Shown here piece by piece: positions 9,445 through 18,270 of a DNA stretch of 64,000 nucleotides. Made by a program: the position numbers and the translations under genes. Source of the DNA: Sphingobacterium composti (lineage in GTDB: Bacteria; Bacteroidota; Bacteroidia; Sphingobacteriales; Sphingobacteriaceae); assembly GCF_009829075.1 (NCBI RefSeq), contig NZ_WUQZ01000004.1, positions 106,388-170,387 of the forward strand, given 5' to 3'. The first letter of the stretch is position 1. Each line of letters begins with the position of its first letter. The notes under the pieces were generated by a model. It saw only the letters and a list, made by a program, of their open reading frames with translations, was not told where the DNA came from and ran no database searches.

Positions 9445-9861
9445 ATGAAGAAAATATTGGTGCTAAATGGACCTAACCTTAATCTGTTAGGTGTTCGTGA
9501 AAAAAGTATTTATGGTGAACAATCGTTTGAAGATTATTTCAAATCTTTGAAAGATAGATTTGCTAGTATAGATCTTACCTATTTTCAAAGTAATTCTGAA
9601 GGTGCAATTATTGATAAATTGCATCAAGTAGGATTTGATTTCGATGGAATAGTCTTGAATGCAGGAGCCTATACACATACATCGGTAGCAATTGCTGATG
9701 CTATTGCAGGTATAACTACACCGGTAGTGGAAGTACATATTTCTAATGTACATCAGCGTGAATCATTCAGACATCACTCTTATTTATCCAAAAATTGTAA
9801 GGGAGTGATACTAGGTTTTGGATTGGATAGTTATCGATTAGGAATAGAGAGTTTTATATAA
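9445..9861 (+). CDS. aroQ: 3-dehydroquinate dehydratase, type II
   Basis: It catalyses the third step of the shikimate pathway, dehydroquinate to dehydroshikimate, using the dodecameric type II fold. The start KKILVLNGPNLNLLGVRE holds the signature motif with the catalytic tyrosine following in SIYGEQ. QSNSEGAIIDKLH, LNAGAYTHTSVAIADA and VEVHISNVHQRESFRHHS (catalytic His region) are all intact. 138 residues is the normal length. It is near the upstream barrel-protein gene and ends at a bidirectional terminator shared with the efflux-pump gene. Confidence 0.96.
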   Translation: MKKILVLNGPNLNLLGVREKSIYGEQSFEDYFKSLKDRFASIDLTYFQSNSEGAIIDKLHQVGFDFDGIVLNAGAYTHTSVAIADAIAGITTPVVEVHISNVHQRESFRHHSYLSKNCKGVILGFGLDSYRLGIESFI

Positions 9862-9865
9862 TAAG

Positions 9866-9889
9866 AAAGAGGCTTTAATAAGCCTCTTT
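9866..9889. terminator. Bidirectional terminator between aroQ and the MFS pump
   Basis: A perfect 10-bp stem (9866-9875 and 9880-9889) with a TAAT loop and T-rich flanks on both strands. The stop codon of the minus-strand transporter begins within the hairpin. Confidence 0.8.
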
Positions 9890-11074
9890 TGTGTTTTCGT
9901 TAATTTTTCTTTTGGTCAAGTGAAGTAGCAGTGAAAATAGGGCGCAAAATCCCATACAGACCAACATGGGTTGTGCAGTATCGTTATGTAATAAGCTAAC
10001 CACCCCAGAGCTCAGCGCTCCAAGCCCCATTTGTAAAAATCCTAATAATGCAGAAGCAGTACCAGCAGTTACTTTAAATGGTGCCATTGCCATGGCTGAT
10101 GCATTTGGAAATATAAACCCTTGACATAGCAAATAGCCAAAAGTTAATCCTAAAAGTATAGGTAAGTTTATAAAATTAAGGGTTAGGCTTAGAAACATAA
10201 ATAAACCAACAGCAACCTGACAAATATTAGCTATTAAACATATTTGCTGCATAGACCATCTTTTAAGCAACATTCTATTTAATTGAGTGGATAGTATAAG
10301 TGCAGAAGCCACAAAAGCAAATGCTAACCCATATTCTTTTTTGCTCAATCCGTATATGTCTTGGAGAATGTAAGATGATCCAGCCAAATAAGCGTATAGC
10401 CCTGCTGATGCAGTAGAGGCAATGAGGCAGTAGAAGATGAATGTATTATTCTTAAATACTTTGAAATATTCGTTGACAATTGATTTTGGTGCTAAGGATA
10501 AATTTTTATTTCCGGCATAGCTTTCAGGTAATATAAATACTGTAAGTACCAGTATTACAAAGCCAATACTAAACAAAGCGATAAATATATAATGCCAATC
10601 CAAATAATCTAATAAAAATGCGCCTGCTGAAGGAGCAAGAATTGGCGAAATTGCAATTACCAGCATTAATAGACTAAATACACGTGCAGCCTCTTTTCCT
10701 TCATAATAATCTTGTATCATTGCTCGTGCTGCCACCATACCAGCGCAGCTTCCTAAAGCTTGTATAAATCGCAGTAATATCAAACTATCCACATCTTTAG
10801 TAAATACACAAGCAATAGATGTTAAAGTATAAATGCAAAGTCCAAATATTAATGGTTTTTTACGCCCATATTTATCTAATAGCGGACCATAAATCATTTG
10901 TCCAATAGCAATACCGATAAAGAAAGAAGTCAGTGATAATTGTACATTTTCAATACTGGTATCAAAATCCTTTGCAATTGTAGCAAAAGCAGGAAGGTAC
11001 ATGTCTATGGAAAATGGACCAATGGCTGACAAAAGACCGAGAATTAGCAGGATAATTTTTTTATTATTAAACAT
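9875..11074 (-). CDS. Bcr/CflA-family MFS drug efflux transporter
   Basis: A 399-residue inner-membrane protein with twelve predicted membrane spans. The early GPFSIDMYLPAFATIAKDF segment is the Bcr/CflA signature, and motif A appears as GPLLDKYGRKKPL between helices 2 and 3. R-ALGSCAGMVAARAMI in helix 4 fits the drug:H+ antiporter motif. The family exports bicyclomycin, sulfonamides, chloramphenicol or other small molecules; the real substrate cannot be read from the sequence. It is a single gene with its own upstream region, divergent from the uronate operon. Confidence 0.88.
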   Translation of the reverse strand: MFNNKKIILLILGLLSAIGPFSIDMYLPAFATIAKDFDTSIENVQLSLTSFFIGIAIGQMIYGPLLDKYGRKKPLIFGLCIYTLTSIACVFTKDVDSLILLRFIQALGSCAGMVAARAMIQDYYEGKEAARVFSLLMLVIAISPILAPSAGAFLLDYLDWHYIFIALFSIGFVILVLTVFILPESYAGNKNLSLAPKSIVNEYFKVFKNNTFIFYCLIASTASAGLYAYLAGSSYILQDIYGLSKKEYGLAFAFVASALILSTQLNRMLLKRWSMQQICLIANICQVAVGLFMFLSLTLNFINLPILLGLTFGYLLCQGFIFPNASAMAMAPFKVTAGTASALLGFLQMGLGALSSGVVSLLHNDTAQPMLVCMGFCALFSLLLHLTKRKINENTKEAY

Positions 11075-11228
11075 AGTAATGTGATTACACCTTCGAGAAT
11101 TCAGTGTGTGAATTTTGCTGTAAAGGTATAGTTTTACATGGTTTTATAAGAGTTTAGTAAATAAAAATGAAGTAGAAATTACATGAAATTAAGCAAGATT
11201 TTATAATTACTTCAGTATAATTCTCTCG

Positions 11229-11237
11229 AAAACGTTT
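11229..11237. promoter_or_regulatory. Candidate LacI-family operator upstream of uronate operon
   Basis: AAAACGTTT contains the 8-bp palindrome AAACGTTT (11230-11237). It lies about 85 bp before the first gene of the uronate operon and shares its core with the site at 7613-7624. The LacI-family gene at the end of this cluster is the obvious candidate regulator; the pairing is inference. Confidence 0.5.
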
Positions 11238-11321
11238 AAGTAGAAAAAAATATATTAATTTCTTTTTTATAGCTGATATTAGCACATTTACGCAGCAATT
11301 ATAAATCAATCAATCATCTAG

Positions 11322-12143
11322 ATGAGTATATTCGAACAATTTTCATTACAAGATAAAGTATGCGTAGTGACAGGGGGAACGGGGGTTCTGGGCGAAGCAT
11401 TTGTGTCTGCCATTGCAGAATCGGGAGGTAAAGTTGCAATTATAGGGCGAAATGAAGAAAGGCTAAAAGCTAGAGTGGAAATGGTTGAGAAAATAGGTAG
11501 CCACGGTTTAGGTATAGTCGGTGATGTATTGTCCGAAGAGGATATGATAAGAGCTAAGGATATTATACTAGAGAAATGGGGAACAATTGATTGCTTAGTG
11601 AATGCTGCGGGGGGAAACATAAAAGAAGCGGTGATCGGTCCTGATGCAGACTTATTTGCTTCTAATATCTCGCACACAATAGATGCAATTAATTTAAATT
11701 TAAACGGAACAATTATTCCAACACATATTTTTGGTAAAGTCATTGCGGAAAAGGGAAGTGGTAGTATCATAAATATCGCGTCACTTTCATCCCAGGTTGC
11801 ACTAACGCGTGTGTTAGGGTATACAGTTGCCAAGTCAGGTATAGTCGGATATACCAAATGGATGGCTACTGAATTGGCGTTACGCTATGGAGACAAAGTA
11901 CGTGTAAATGCAATAGCTCCAGGTGTATTTCTAACAGAGCAAAATCGCTCACTAGTTACGAATACAGACGGAACTTATACATCTCGAGGGCAAAAATTTG
12001 TTGATAATACACCATTCGGTAGACTTGGTGATCCAAGGGAGCTAAAAGGAACTATTGTTTATCTATTGAGCGATGCATCACGCTTTGTATCGGGAGAAAC
12101 AATTTACGTGGATGGAGGATTTACCGCTTGGTCTGGTGTGTAA
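11322..12143 (+). CDS. SDR-family D-mannonate (fructuronate) oxidoreductase, probable
   Basis: A classical short-chain dehydrogenase of 273 residues: cofactor motif TGGTGVLGEA (about residues 18-27), NAAGG (about 95), the active-site serine in IASLSSQ, and the YxxxK pair in YTVAKSG. The C-terminal GETIYVDGGFTAWSGV is typical. In Bacteroidota this SDR subgroup is often found with uronate genes and annotated as D-mannonate oxidoreductase, interconverting fructuronate and mannonate. That role here rests on its operon with uxaC 44 nt downstream. A general 3-oxoacyl-ACP reductase-like role cannot be excluded from the sequence alone. The start at 11322 is the first ATG in frame. Confidence 0.82.
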   Translation: MSIFEQFSLQDKVCVVTGGTGVLGEAFVSAIAESGGKVAIIGRNEERLKARVEMVEKIGSHGLGIVGDVLSEEDMIRAKDIILEKWGTIDCLVNAAGGNIKEAVIGPDADLFASNISHTIDAINLNLNGTIIPTHIFGKVIAEKGSGSIINIASLSSQVALTRVLGYTVAKSGIVGYTKWMATELALRYGDKVRVNAIAPGVFLTEQNRSLVTNTDGTYTSRGQKFVDNTPFGRLGDPRELKGTIVYLLSDASRFVSGETIYVDGGFTAWSGV

Positions 12144-12187
12144 TAATTATGTATTCAAGAATTGGATGTTAATCTGTAGAACTGTAT

Positions 12188-13606
12188 ATGAAAAACAACT
12201 TTATAAAGGAAGATTTTTTATTAAATTCATCATTGGCAAAGGAATTTTATTTTGACTATGTATCTACACTCCCGATTATAGACTACCATTGCCATCTTCC
12301 TCCAGATCAAATAGCAACCAATCACAAGTTTGAGTCTATAACAGAAATATGGCTTAATGGAGATCATTATAAATGGCGTGCAATGCGTGCTATTGGCGTT
12401 GCTGAAAAGTACATCACTGGCGATGCAATTGACCAAGAGAAGTTTGCAAAATGGGCAGAGGTCGTTCCTTACACAATGCGTAATCCATTGTACCACTGGA
12501 CACATATGGAGCTAAAAAATCCTTTTGGCATTGACAAGTTGCTCGATCCTACCTCAGCTGATTCAATATATCAGGACACAAAGTCATTATTAAAAGAAGA
12601 TAGATTTTCCACGCAGGGATTGATGAGTCATTTTAAAGTGGAGATGGTAGGAACAACTGATGACCCTATAGATTCTTTGGAACATCATAGAGCTTTGAAT
12701 AATAGTGATTTTGAAGCTAAAATTCTTCCTTCCTTTAGACCAGATAAAGCGTTTAATATAGATGGTGGAGATTTCTTTAGAGAATATATCCAGAGGTTAA
12801 GCACAGTATCAAATATTCAAATTCTCGATTTGGACAGCTTGCTAGAAGCTTTGTTTAATCGCATTGAATATTTTCATGCATTAGGTTGTCGGATTGCTGA
12901 TCATGGGCTTGGATGTCTACCTTTTGAAACAAATATAGCGCTAGAATCAATTAACATAACTTTCAAATCAATTTTGGCGGGTGAGAATATACATATTGTA
13001 TCCGAAATGAAAGATGCATTTGTATTTTATGTACTGACGAATTTGTCCAAAAAGTATAACGAAAAAAATTGGTCGCAACAATTTCATTTAGGCGCTTTTC
13101 GTAATACGAATACCCGTAGTAAAATTCAATTGGGACCAGACACAGGATTTGATACTATAGGTGATTATCAACATGGAGAAAGATTGTGGAAATTCCTCGA
13201 TTTTCTACAAAAAACAGATCAGTTGCCTCGAACAATTATTTATAACCTTAATCCTTCCGATAATGCACTTTTCGGAAGTATGATAGGTAATTTCCAACAA
13301 GAAGGTATAAAAGGCAAAATTCAGTTTGGCTCTGCTTGGTGGTTTTTGGATCAACTTGATGGCATGAAAGATCAAATTGATACACTATCTAATTTGGGAT
13401 TATTGAGCTGTTTTGTAGGTATGTTGACAGATTCTCGTAGTTTTTTGTCGTATTCTCGACATGAATATTTCAGAAGGTTGTTGTGTGAGATTTTTGCAGA
13501 TGATGTACTGAAAGGCAAATTGCCGAATGATAAGGGGTGGATCGGTAAAATATTACAAGATATTTGTTACTACAATGCAAAGGATTATTTTAATATCTCT
13601 TCGTAA
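12188..13606 (+). CDS. uxaC: Glucuronate isomerase
   Basis: It converts D-glucuronate to D-fructuronate (or galacturonate to tagaturonate), the first cytoplasmic step of hexuronate breakdown. The amidohydrolase-fold metal motif appears as IIDYHCHLPPDQIA (about residues 30-43). KWRAMRAIGV, PLYHWTHMELKNPFGI, VEMVGTTDDPIDSLEHH and CRIADHGLG are family blocks. Length of 472 is normal. It follows the SDR reductase gene closely and precedes a hairpin terminator and the convergent LacI regulator gene. No mannonate dehydratase (uxuA) or altronate genes are present in the window. Confidence 0.95.
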   Translation: MKNNFIKEDFLLNSSLAKEFYFDYVSTLPIIDYHCHLPPDQIATNHKFESITEIWLNGDHYKWRAMRAIGVAEKYITGDAIDQEKFAKWAEVVPYTMRNPLYHWTHMELKNPFGIDKLLDPTSADSIYQDTKSLLKEDRFSTQGLMSHFKVEMVGTTDDPIDSLEHHRALNNSDFEAKILPSFRPDKAFNIDGGDFFREYIQRLSTVSNIQILDLDSLLEALFNRIEYFHALGCRIADHGLGCLPFETNIALESINITFKSILAGENIHIVSEMKDAFVFYVLTNLSKKYNEKNWSQQFHLGAFRNTNTRSKIQLGPDTGFDTIGDYQHGERLWKFLDFLQKTDQLPRTIIYNLNPSDNALFGSMIGNFQQEGIKGKIQFGSAWWFLDQLDGMKDQIDTLSNLGLLSCFVGMLTDSRSFLSYSRHEYFRRLLCEIFADDVLKGKLPNDKGWIGKILQDICYYNAKDYFNISS

Positions 13607-13624
13607 AATCTATGATAATGTGAG

Positions 13625-13645
13625 AAGCAACCAATACAGTTGCTT
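13625..13645 (+). terminator. Terminator after uxaC
   Basis: A 7-bp stem (13625-13631 and 13639-13645) followed by a run of seven T, a standard intrinsic terminator. It probably also helps end the convergent LacI-family gene. Confidence 0.75.
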
Positions 13646-13648
13646 TTT

Positions 13649-14680
13649 TTAGTTAACAGCTGTTGACTTTCTAAATGTTAGTTCTGTTTCTAACTCAATG
13701 GTTTCTTGCCCATATTGAATCCAATTTTGTCTTTTAATAAAATGGATTAATCGCTCTGTAGCAAGTCTGCCAATTTCTTTTGTAGGCTGTCGAATGGTGG
13801 ATAATGAAGGATTCAAAGAGTCTGGAAAGTCTACATTGGAGAATCCAATGAGTGCTATTTCATCAGGGACAGCTATCTTTAATTCGGCAAGAATTCCTAA
13901 AATACGTACAGAAATAGTATCAGATGAACTTATGATAGCATTCGGTTTTAAATCGCTAGCCAACACTTTTTGAAGTGCTGTACGTAAGTCGCCATCCAAT
14001 AGCTCATTGCTCTGCATGTTACATTGGATATAATAATCAGGATTGAAGGGTATATTGTGATCCGTAAGTGCCTGTTTATATCCCTTGAATCGTTCTCCAC
14101 TCAGACCAAATTTTGAGCCTGTGATATTCAAAATATCTGTTCTGCCATTTAGAATTAAATGTTTGGTTGCGCTATAAGCACCTTTAAAATTATCGACTCC
14201 AATTTTGACAGTTTCTAACTGATGAAGGATGCGGTCAAATATAACTACTGGACAATTTGATTGGTGTAAGGACTTTAATAAATCAACATTGGAGGTTTCG
14301 TCAATTGGTGCTATTAGCAAACCATCAATTCCTCGTAATTGTAACGCTTCAATACATGATTTTTCAATCTCGGACTGTTCCCTACTTTGCATAAATATAA
14401 CATCATATCCAACAGTCAGCGCGTGTTGCTGTATTCCTTCAATTATTTGCGAATAAAATAAATTATTAATAGAGGATAGAATAACACCTATAGTATTGGT
14501 TTTACCAGTTTTTAAATTTTTGGCCAACAAATTTGGTCTATAACCATTTTCTTTCGCATACGCTAATACACGTTTTTTTGTTGCTTCACTAATATCATAA
14601 CTATCATTCAACGCTTTAGAGACAGATGATATCGATAAATCTAGGGCCTTAGCAATCTCTTTGATGGTGATATTAGACAT
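13649..14680 (-). CDS. LacI-family transcriptional regulator, likely of uronate genes
   Basis: 343 residues with a clear LacI helix-turn-helix at the N-terminus (TIKEIAKALDLSISSVSKALN, hinge region through YRPNLLAKNLKTGKTNTIGV) and a periplasmic-binding-protein-like effector domain (VGYDVIFMQS, GIDGLLIAP, DNFKGAYSATKHLI, SSSDTISVRILG, NPSLSTIRQP). It is convergent with the SDR-uxaC operon. The AAACGTTT palindromes at 7613-7624 and 11229-11237 are the natural candidates for its operators. The effector could be a hexuronate or its product. Whether it also controls GH125 is inference. Confidence 0.9.
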   Translation of the reverse strand: MSNITIKEIAKALDLSISSVSKALNDSYDISEATKKRVLAYAKENGYRPNLLAKNLKTGKTNTIGVILSSINNLFYSQIIEGIQQHALTVGYDVIFMQSREQSEIEKSCIEALQLRGIDGLLIAPIDETSNVDLLKSLHQSNCPVVIFDRILHQLETVKIGVDNFKGAYSATKHLILNGRTDILNITGSKFGLSGERFKGYKQALTDHNIPFNPDYYIQCNMQSNELLDGDLRTALQKVLASDLKPNAIISSSDTISVRILGILAELKIAVPDEIALIGFSNVDFPDSLNPSLSTIRQPTKEIGRLATERLIHFIKRQNWIQYGQETIELETELTFRKSTAVN

Positions 14681-14730
14681 AGATATATTGGTAACTGTTT
14701 ATTGCAATATATCGAATATTTACAATAGAT

Positions 14731-14773
14731 TAAAATAAAAATGGTTGCAAAAGTTGCAACCATTTTTATTTTA
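14731..14773 (-). terminator. Perfect 20-bp hairpin terminator after lgt
   Basis: Arms 14731-14750 and 14754-14773 are fully complementary around a 3-nt AAG loop. The lgt stop codon (14771-14773) is built into the stem. It separates lgt from the lacI-family gene on the same strand. Confidence 0.85.
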
Positions 14774-15601
14774 ATTAAGCTTTTTAGATGCGGGTCTAAG
14801 TATAAGGTAGAGACCAGCAAGTATAAATGGAATACTTAATAATTGTCCCATATTGAAGAACATACCATCTTCAAAAGCTTCTTGATTCTCTTTGAAAAAC
14901 TCCATTATGAACCGAATGGTAAAAAGTCCAATTAGCCCTATTCCAAATAGTAAACCTCTTTTTGGATTACTATCTTTTTTATAAGTCATCCAAAGTATTA
15001 AAAATAGAACAAAATATCCAAGCGCTTCATATAATTGAGCTGGATGACGTGGAATATTGTCTATTTGGGTAAAAACTACAGACCAAGGAAGATCTGATTC
15101 AGTAGGCTTCCCGATGATTTCAGAATTCATGAAATTACCAATACGGATGAACGCTGCAGCAATTGGAACAACTAAAAGTAATCGGTCTGCAATCCATAGA
15201 AAATCTGTTTTTGTTTTTTTTACATACAAATACATGCCGATTAATATACCAATAGCTCCACCGTGAGAAGCCAATCCTGCGAACCCTGTGAATTCCCAGC
15301 TTCCAGATCGTTTACTAAACGGCAAAAGCATTTCTAGGGGATTTTGACTGTAATAATCAAACTCATAAAACAAACAATGCCCAAGACGAGCACCTAGAAT
15401 AGTACCTAAAAAAATATAAACAGTTAACTTATCCAGATCATCTTGTGTTTTGCCTTCCTTCTTAAAAACTTGCAACATTAATATGTAAGAAACAACAAAT
15501 GCAAGAAGCCAACACATCGAATAATACCGGATACCAAATGATCCTATAGAGAAAATATTCTCTGCTCCTGACCATTGGATAACATTATAAATATACTCCA
15601 T
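14771..15601 (-). CDS. lgt: Prolipoprotein diacylglyceryl transferase
   Basis: An inner-membrane enzyme that transfers diacylglycerol from phosphatidylglycerol to the lipobox cysteine of prolipoproteins, the first step for the several lipoproteins in this window. About seven membrane spans are visible. Family motifs include GARLGHCLFYEFDYY, the HGGAIG active-site segment (about residue 114), and the Lgt signature RIGNFMNSEIIGKPT (about residues 152-166). RHPAQLYEALGY follows. 276 residues is normal. It starts at the ATG whose complement is at 15599-15601. Confidence 0.95.
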   Translation of the reverse strand: MEYIYNVIQWSGAENIFSIGSFGIRYYSMCWLLAFVVSYILMLQVFKKEGKTQDDLDKLTVYIFLGTILGARLGHCLFYEFDYYSQNPLEMLLPFSKRSGSWEFTGFAGLASHGGAIGILIGMYLYVKKTKTDFLWIADRLLLVVPIAAAFIRIGNFMNSEIIGKPTESDLPWSVVFTQIDNIPRHPAQLYEALGYFVLFLILWMTYKKDSNPKRGLLFGIGLIGLFTIRFIMEFFKENQEAFEDGMFFNMGQLLSIPFILAGLYLILRPASKKLN

Positions 15602-15680
15602 CTTTGATTGATTAAAGCTGTAAATATAAAATTAATAATCGTTTATGAGAAGGCTATTTCTAAATAGAACTGTATTATTT

Positions 15681-15710
15681 TTTGGATTAGAATAATTATT
15701 TTTTATTTTG
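15681..15710 (+). promoter_or_regulatory. Candidate Bacteroidota promoter for M42 peptidase gene
   Basis: A -33 TTTG at 15681-15684 and a near-consensus -7 TTATTTTG at 15703-15710 are separated by 18 bp. The predicted start of transcription lies about 12 bases before the ATG at 15730. Confidence 0.45.
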
Positions 15711-15729
15711 TACGGAAACAAAAAATGGT

Positions 15730-16845
15730 ATGGCAAAGAAGAGTAGTAAAGAAATAAAACATCAATCGGTCGTAACGAAAGAATCTGTAAAATTCTTTGA
15801 AAAATACATAAATAATCCATCTCCAACAGGTTTTGAGTGGGAAGGACAACGTCTATGGTTAGACTACCTCAAGCCATTTGTAGACGAAACATATATTGAC
15901 AATTATGGTACTGCAGTGGGAATAATAAATCCTAAAGCGGCTTATAAAGTGGTAATTGAAGCGCACGCGGATGAGATATCATGGTTTGTGAATTATATCA
16001 CAAAAGATGGTCTTATCTATGTAATTCGCAACGGTGGATCAGATCATCAAATAGCACCGTCAAAACGAGTAAATATTCATACAGATAATGGACTTGTAAA
16101 AGCCGTATTCGGTTGGCCCGCGATACATACGCGTTCGGGTGAAAAAGAGGAATCACCATCATTAAAAAACATTTTTTTGGATTGTGGATGTACTTCCAAA
16201 GAAGAGGTGGAAGCATTGGGGATTCACGTAGGTTCTGTTGTGACTTACGAAGATGAATTCATGATTTTGAATGATCGCTATTATGTGGGACGTGCTCTGG
16301 ACAATAGAGCTGGTGGATTTATGATCGCTGAGGTTGCGCGTTTATTGAAAGAAAATAAAAAGAAATTACCATTTGGGTTGTATATTGTCAATTCAGTACA
16401 AGAAGAAATTGGTCTTCGTGGTGCAGAAATGATTGCAGATTGGATCAAGCCGAATGTTGCTATCGTGACAGATGTAACGCATGATACCCAAACACCTATG
16501 ATCAATAAGATCACGCAAGGAGATTTGGCATGTGGTAAAGGTCCCGTTGTATCGTATGCTCCAGCTGTACAGATTAACTTGAACCGTCAGTTGATCGACG
16601 TAGCACAGAAAAACGATATTCCATTCCAACGTCAAGCATCATCGAGATTCACTGGAACAGATACAGACGCATTCGCATATTCTAATGGCGGTGTGCCTTC
16701 TGCTTTGATTTCTTTACCTTTGCGCTATATGCATACTACAGTAGAAATGGTACATAAAGAAGATGTGGATAATGTAATTCGCTTGATTTATGAGACTTTA
16801 TTAACTATTGAAGATGGACAAGATTTTAGAAGTTTTACGAAATAA
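15730..16845 (+). CDS. M42-family metallopeptidase (aminopeptidase)
   Basis: A di-zinc (or cobalt) cytoplasmic aminopeptidase of the M42 family, often annotated as glutamyl aminopeptidase or endoglucanase M. Metal ligands and catalytic residues can be placed: EAHADE (His79), RALDNRAGG (Asp191), VQEEIGLRG (Glu225 catalytic base, Glu226 ligand), VTDVTHD (Asp248), and RYMHTTVEMV (His near residue 337). No signal peptide is present. Length 371 is normal. A DUF3467 gene follows after 25 nt and is likely in the same operon. Natural substrates are short peptides; the specificity is not readable. Confidence 0.92.
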   Translation: MAKKSSKEIKHQSVVTKESVKFFEKYINNPSPTGFEWEGQRLWLDYLKPFVDETYIDNYGTAVGIINPKAAYKVVIEAHADEISWFVNYITKDGLIYVIRNGGSDHQIAPSKRVNIHTDNGLVKAVFGWPAIHTRSGEKEESPSLKNIFLDCGCTSKEEVEALGIHVGSVVTYEDEFMILNDRYYVGRALDNRAGGFMIAEVARLLKENKKKLPFGLYIVNSVQEEIGLRGAEMIADWIKPNVAIVTDVTHDTQTPMINKITQGDLACGKGPVVSYAPAVQINLNRQLIDVAQKNDIPFQRQASSRFTGTDTDAFAYSNGGVPSALISLPLRYMHTTVEMVHKEDVDNVIRLIYETLLTIEDGQDFRSFTK

Positions 16846-16870
16846 ATAAGATTAAATAATTAGAATAGAG

Positions 16871-17212
16871 ATGAGTGATCAAAATCAAAACATTCCAGAA
16901 AACAACGAATTAAGTATAGAGTTATCAGAAGAAATTGCTGAAGGTATTTATTCTAACTTAGCGATTATCACACATTCGAATACAGAGTTTGTGTTGGATT
17001 TTATTCGCGTGGTGCCAGGCGTTCCTAAAGCGAAAGTGAAATCAAGAATTATCTTGACCCCGGAGCATGCAGTAAGATTATTGGGTGCGCTTCAAGATAA
17101 TTTAGCTCGATTCGAAGCTCAAATAAAAGCTGCAGCGCAACAACAACAAGGTGAGCCTGTCGCGAAAGATTTTCCTTATCCATTGGATTTGCATCCAAAA
17201 GGCGAAGCATAA
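16871..17212 (+). CDS. DUF3467-domain protein
   Basis: A small 113-residue cytoplasmic protein with the DUF3467 core EIAEGIYSNLAIITHSNTEFVLDF and VVPGVPKAKVKSRIILTPEHAVRLLGAL, followed by a Gln-rich linker. The family is widespread in Bacteroidota and some other bacteria, with no proven biochemical role that I know of. It is 25 nt downstream of the M42 peptidase gene and ends at a strong terminator, so the two form a short operon. Confidence 0.85.
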   Translation: MSDQNQNIPENNELSIELSEEIAEGIYSNLAIITHSNTEFVLDFIRVVPGVPKAKVKSRIILTPEHAVRLLGALQDNLARFEAQIKAAAQQQQGEPVAKDFPYPLDLHPKGEA

Positions 17213-17246
17213 AATAAGCCCTCTCGTTATATCGAGAGGGCTTATT
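17213..17246. terminator. Strong terminator between DUF3467 and the PUL operon
   Basis: A perfect 14-bp GC-containing stem (17213-17226 and 17233-17246) with a 6-nt loop. It starts immediately after the DUF3467 stop codon and also lies downstream of the convergent PUL operon. Confidence 0.85.
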
Positions 17247-17275
17247 AATTGAATTAATCTATTACTTATAATAAG

Positions 17276-18259
17276 CTACCATTGGATAGCTTGATCTTCG
17301 TCAGGTATCTGTGTATTGAGCACACGTTGTAAACTCAATGTTCCTTTTACCACATATTGAATATTAATATTGGGAATCATGGTGTAATCCGTGAAGTTGT
17401 AATCAATATTATTAATTGTTATGGTTTTTCTCAATAAGTATGGATAATTAGGTTCAATCATTTCACTCATCGTATAGCTTAAATCTTTATTTACCTTAAA
17501 GTTTAGGAGTGGATTGTCCGCATATAATTGAACTCCTCCGCTATCATTAAAGCGCGCATAGATTTTATAGTTTTGTCTATCTTGTCTTTCTTCGTCAATT
17601 GCTCCTGCGTAAAAAAATATGGTGTTTTCATCCACTACATATGCTTTGATTTCGCTTTTTACGATAGAAGTTTCATTTTCGGCTCCATCCATAAAAGTTC
17701 GTAATGCTGTACCGCCGTAGGTTCCAGAATAATTATTAAACGGGTTGACACGTAGTAAAGCTTTTTTGTAATGTTTACGTGGATGGGGGACATAAGTAGA
17801 TGAACCCTCGACAATAGTGAGTGGTAAGACCCATTTTTCTACCAGATTGATATCCTTCAAAGTAAAGTCAATATTCAAGAGCCCTACATTTTCTCCAGAT
17901 TTGATATCGAGCGTTTGGTTAAAACTGAAATACTCAGCAGGCAATAATCTATAGTAAAAGTCAGTTCTGTTTTGGAATCTTTCATAGTTCAAGATATCTA
18001 AACTGTCTCGGTCTACGTCGATTTTAACAGAAATATTCTGTTCATTATTCGTTGAACCACTGATGATGACTGGCAGTTGAAAAGATGACTTCTGGTTATC
18101 CTTATAACGAACATATATATCGGATACACCACTTTGATTATTAATAGGTGCTTTAAATGAAATGAAATTTTCGTATTGTTCTTCTTTCCACTCATCGTTG
18201 CACGAAGTGTTAGCAAATAAAAGTGCTAGTACTAAATATTTAATATAATTCTTTTTCAT
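17276..18259 (-). CDS. PUL surface lipoprotein, DUF1735/DUF4973-like
   Basis: The protein has a lipoprotein signal (MKKNYIKYLVLALLFANTSC, lipobox cysteine at residue 20). An N-terminal DUF1735-like beta domain follows, with the characteristic LPAEYFSF segment and WVLPLTIVEG. The C-terminal half begins with NPFNNYSGTYGGTA and resembles the DUF4361/DUF4973 group. Such proteins are the SusE/F-like surface glycan-binding components encoded after susD in alpha-mannan and N-glycan loci of Bacteroidota. The start ATG at 18257-18259 is 11 nt after the susD stop; the frame is open further upstream. It is the last gene of the four-gene leftward operon. It probably binds glycan at the cell surface, but this has not been shown. 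Confidence 0.75.
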   Translation of the reverse strand: MKKNYIKYLVLALLFANTSCNDEWKEEQYENFISFKAPINNQSGVSDIYVRYKDNQKSSFQLPVIISGSTNNEQNISVKIDVDRDSLDILNYERFQNRTDFYYRLLPAEYFSFNQTLDIKSGENVGLLNIDFTLKDINLVEKWVLPLTIVEGSSTYVPHPRKHYKKALLRVNPFNNYSGTYGGTALRTFMDGAENETSIVKSEIKAYVVDENTIFFYAGAIDEERQDRQNYKIYARFNDSGGVQLYADNPLLNFKVNKDLSYTMSEMIEPNYPYLLRKTITINNIDYNFTDYTMIPNINIQYVVKGTLSLQRVLNTQIPDEDQAIQW

Positions 18260-18270
18260 GAGATACGTTT

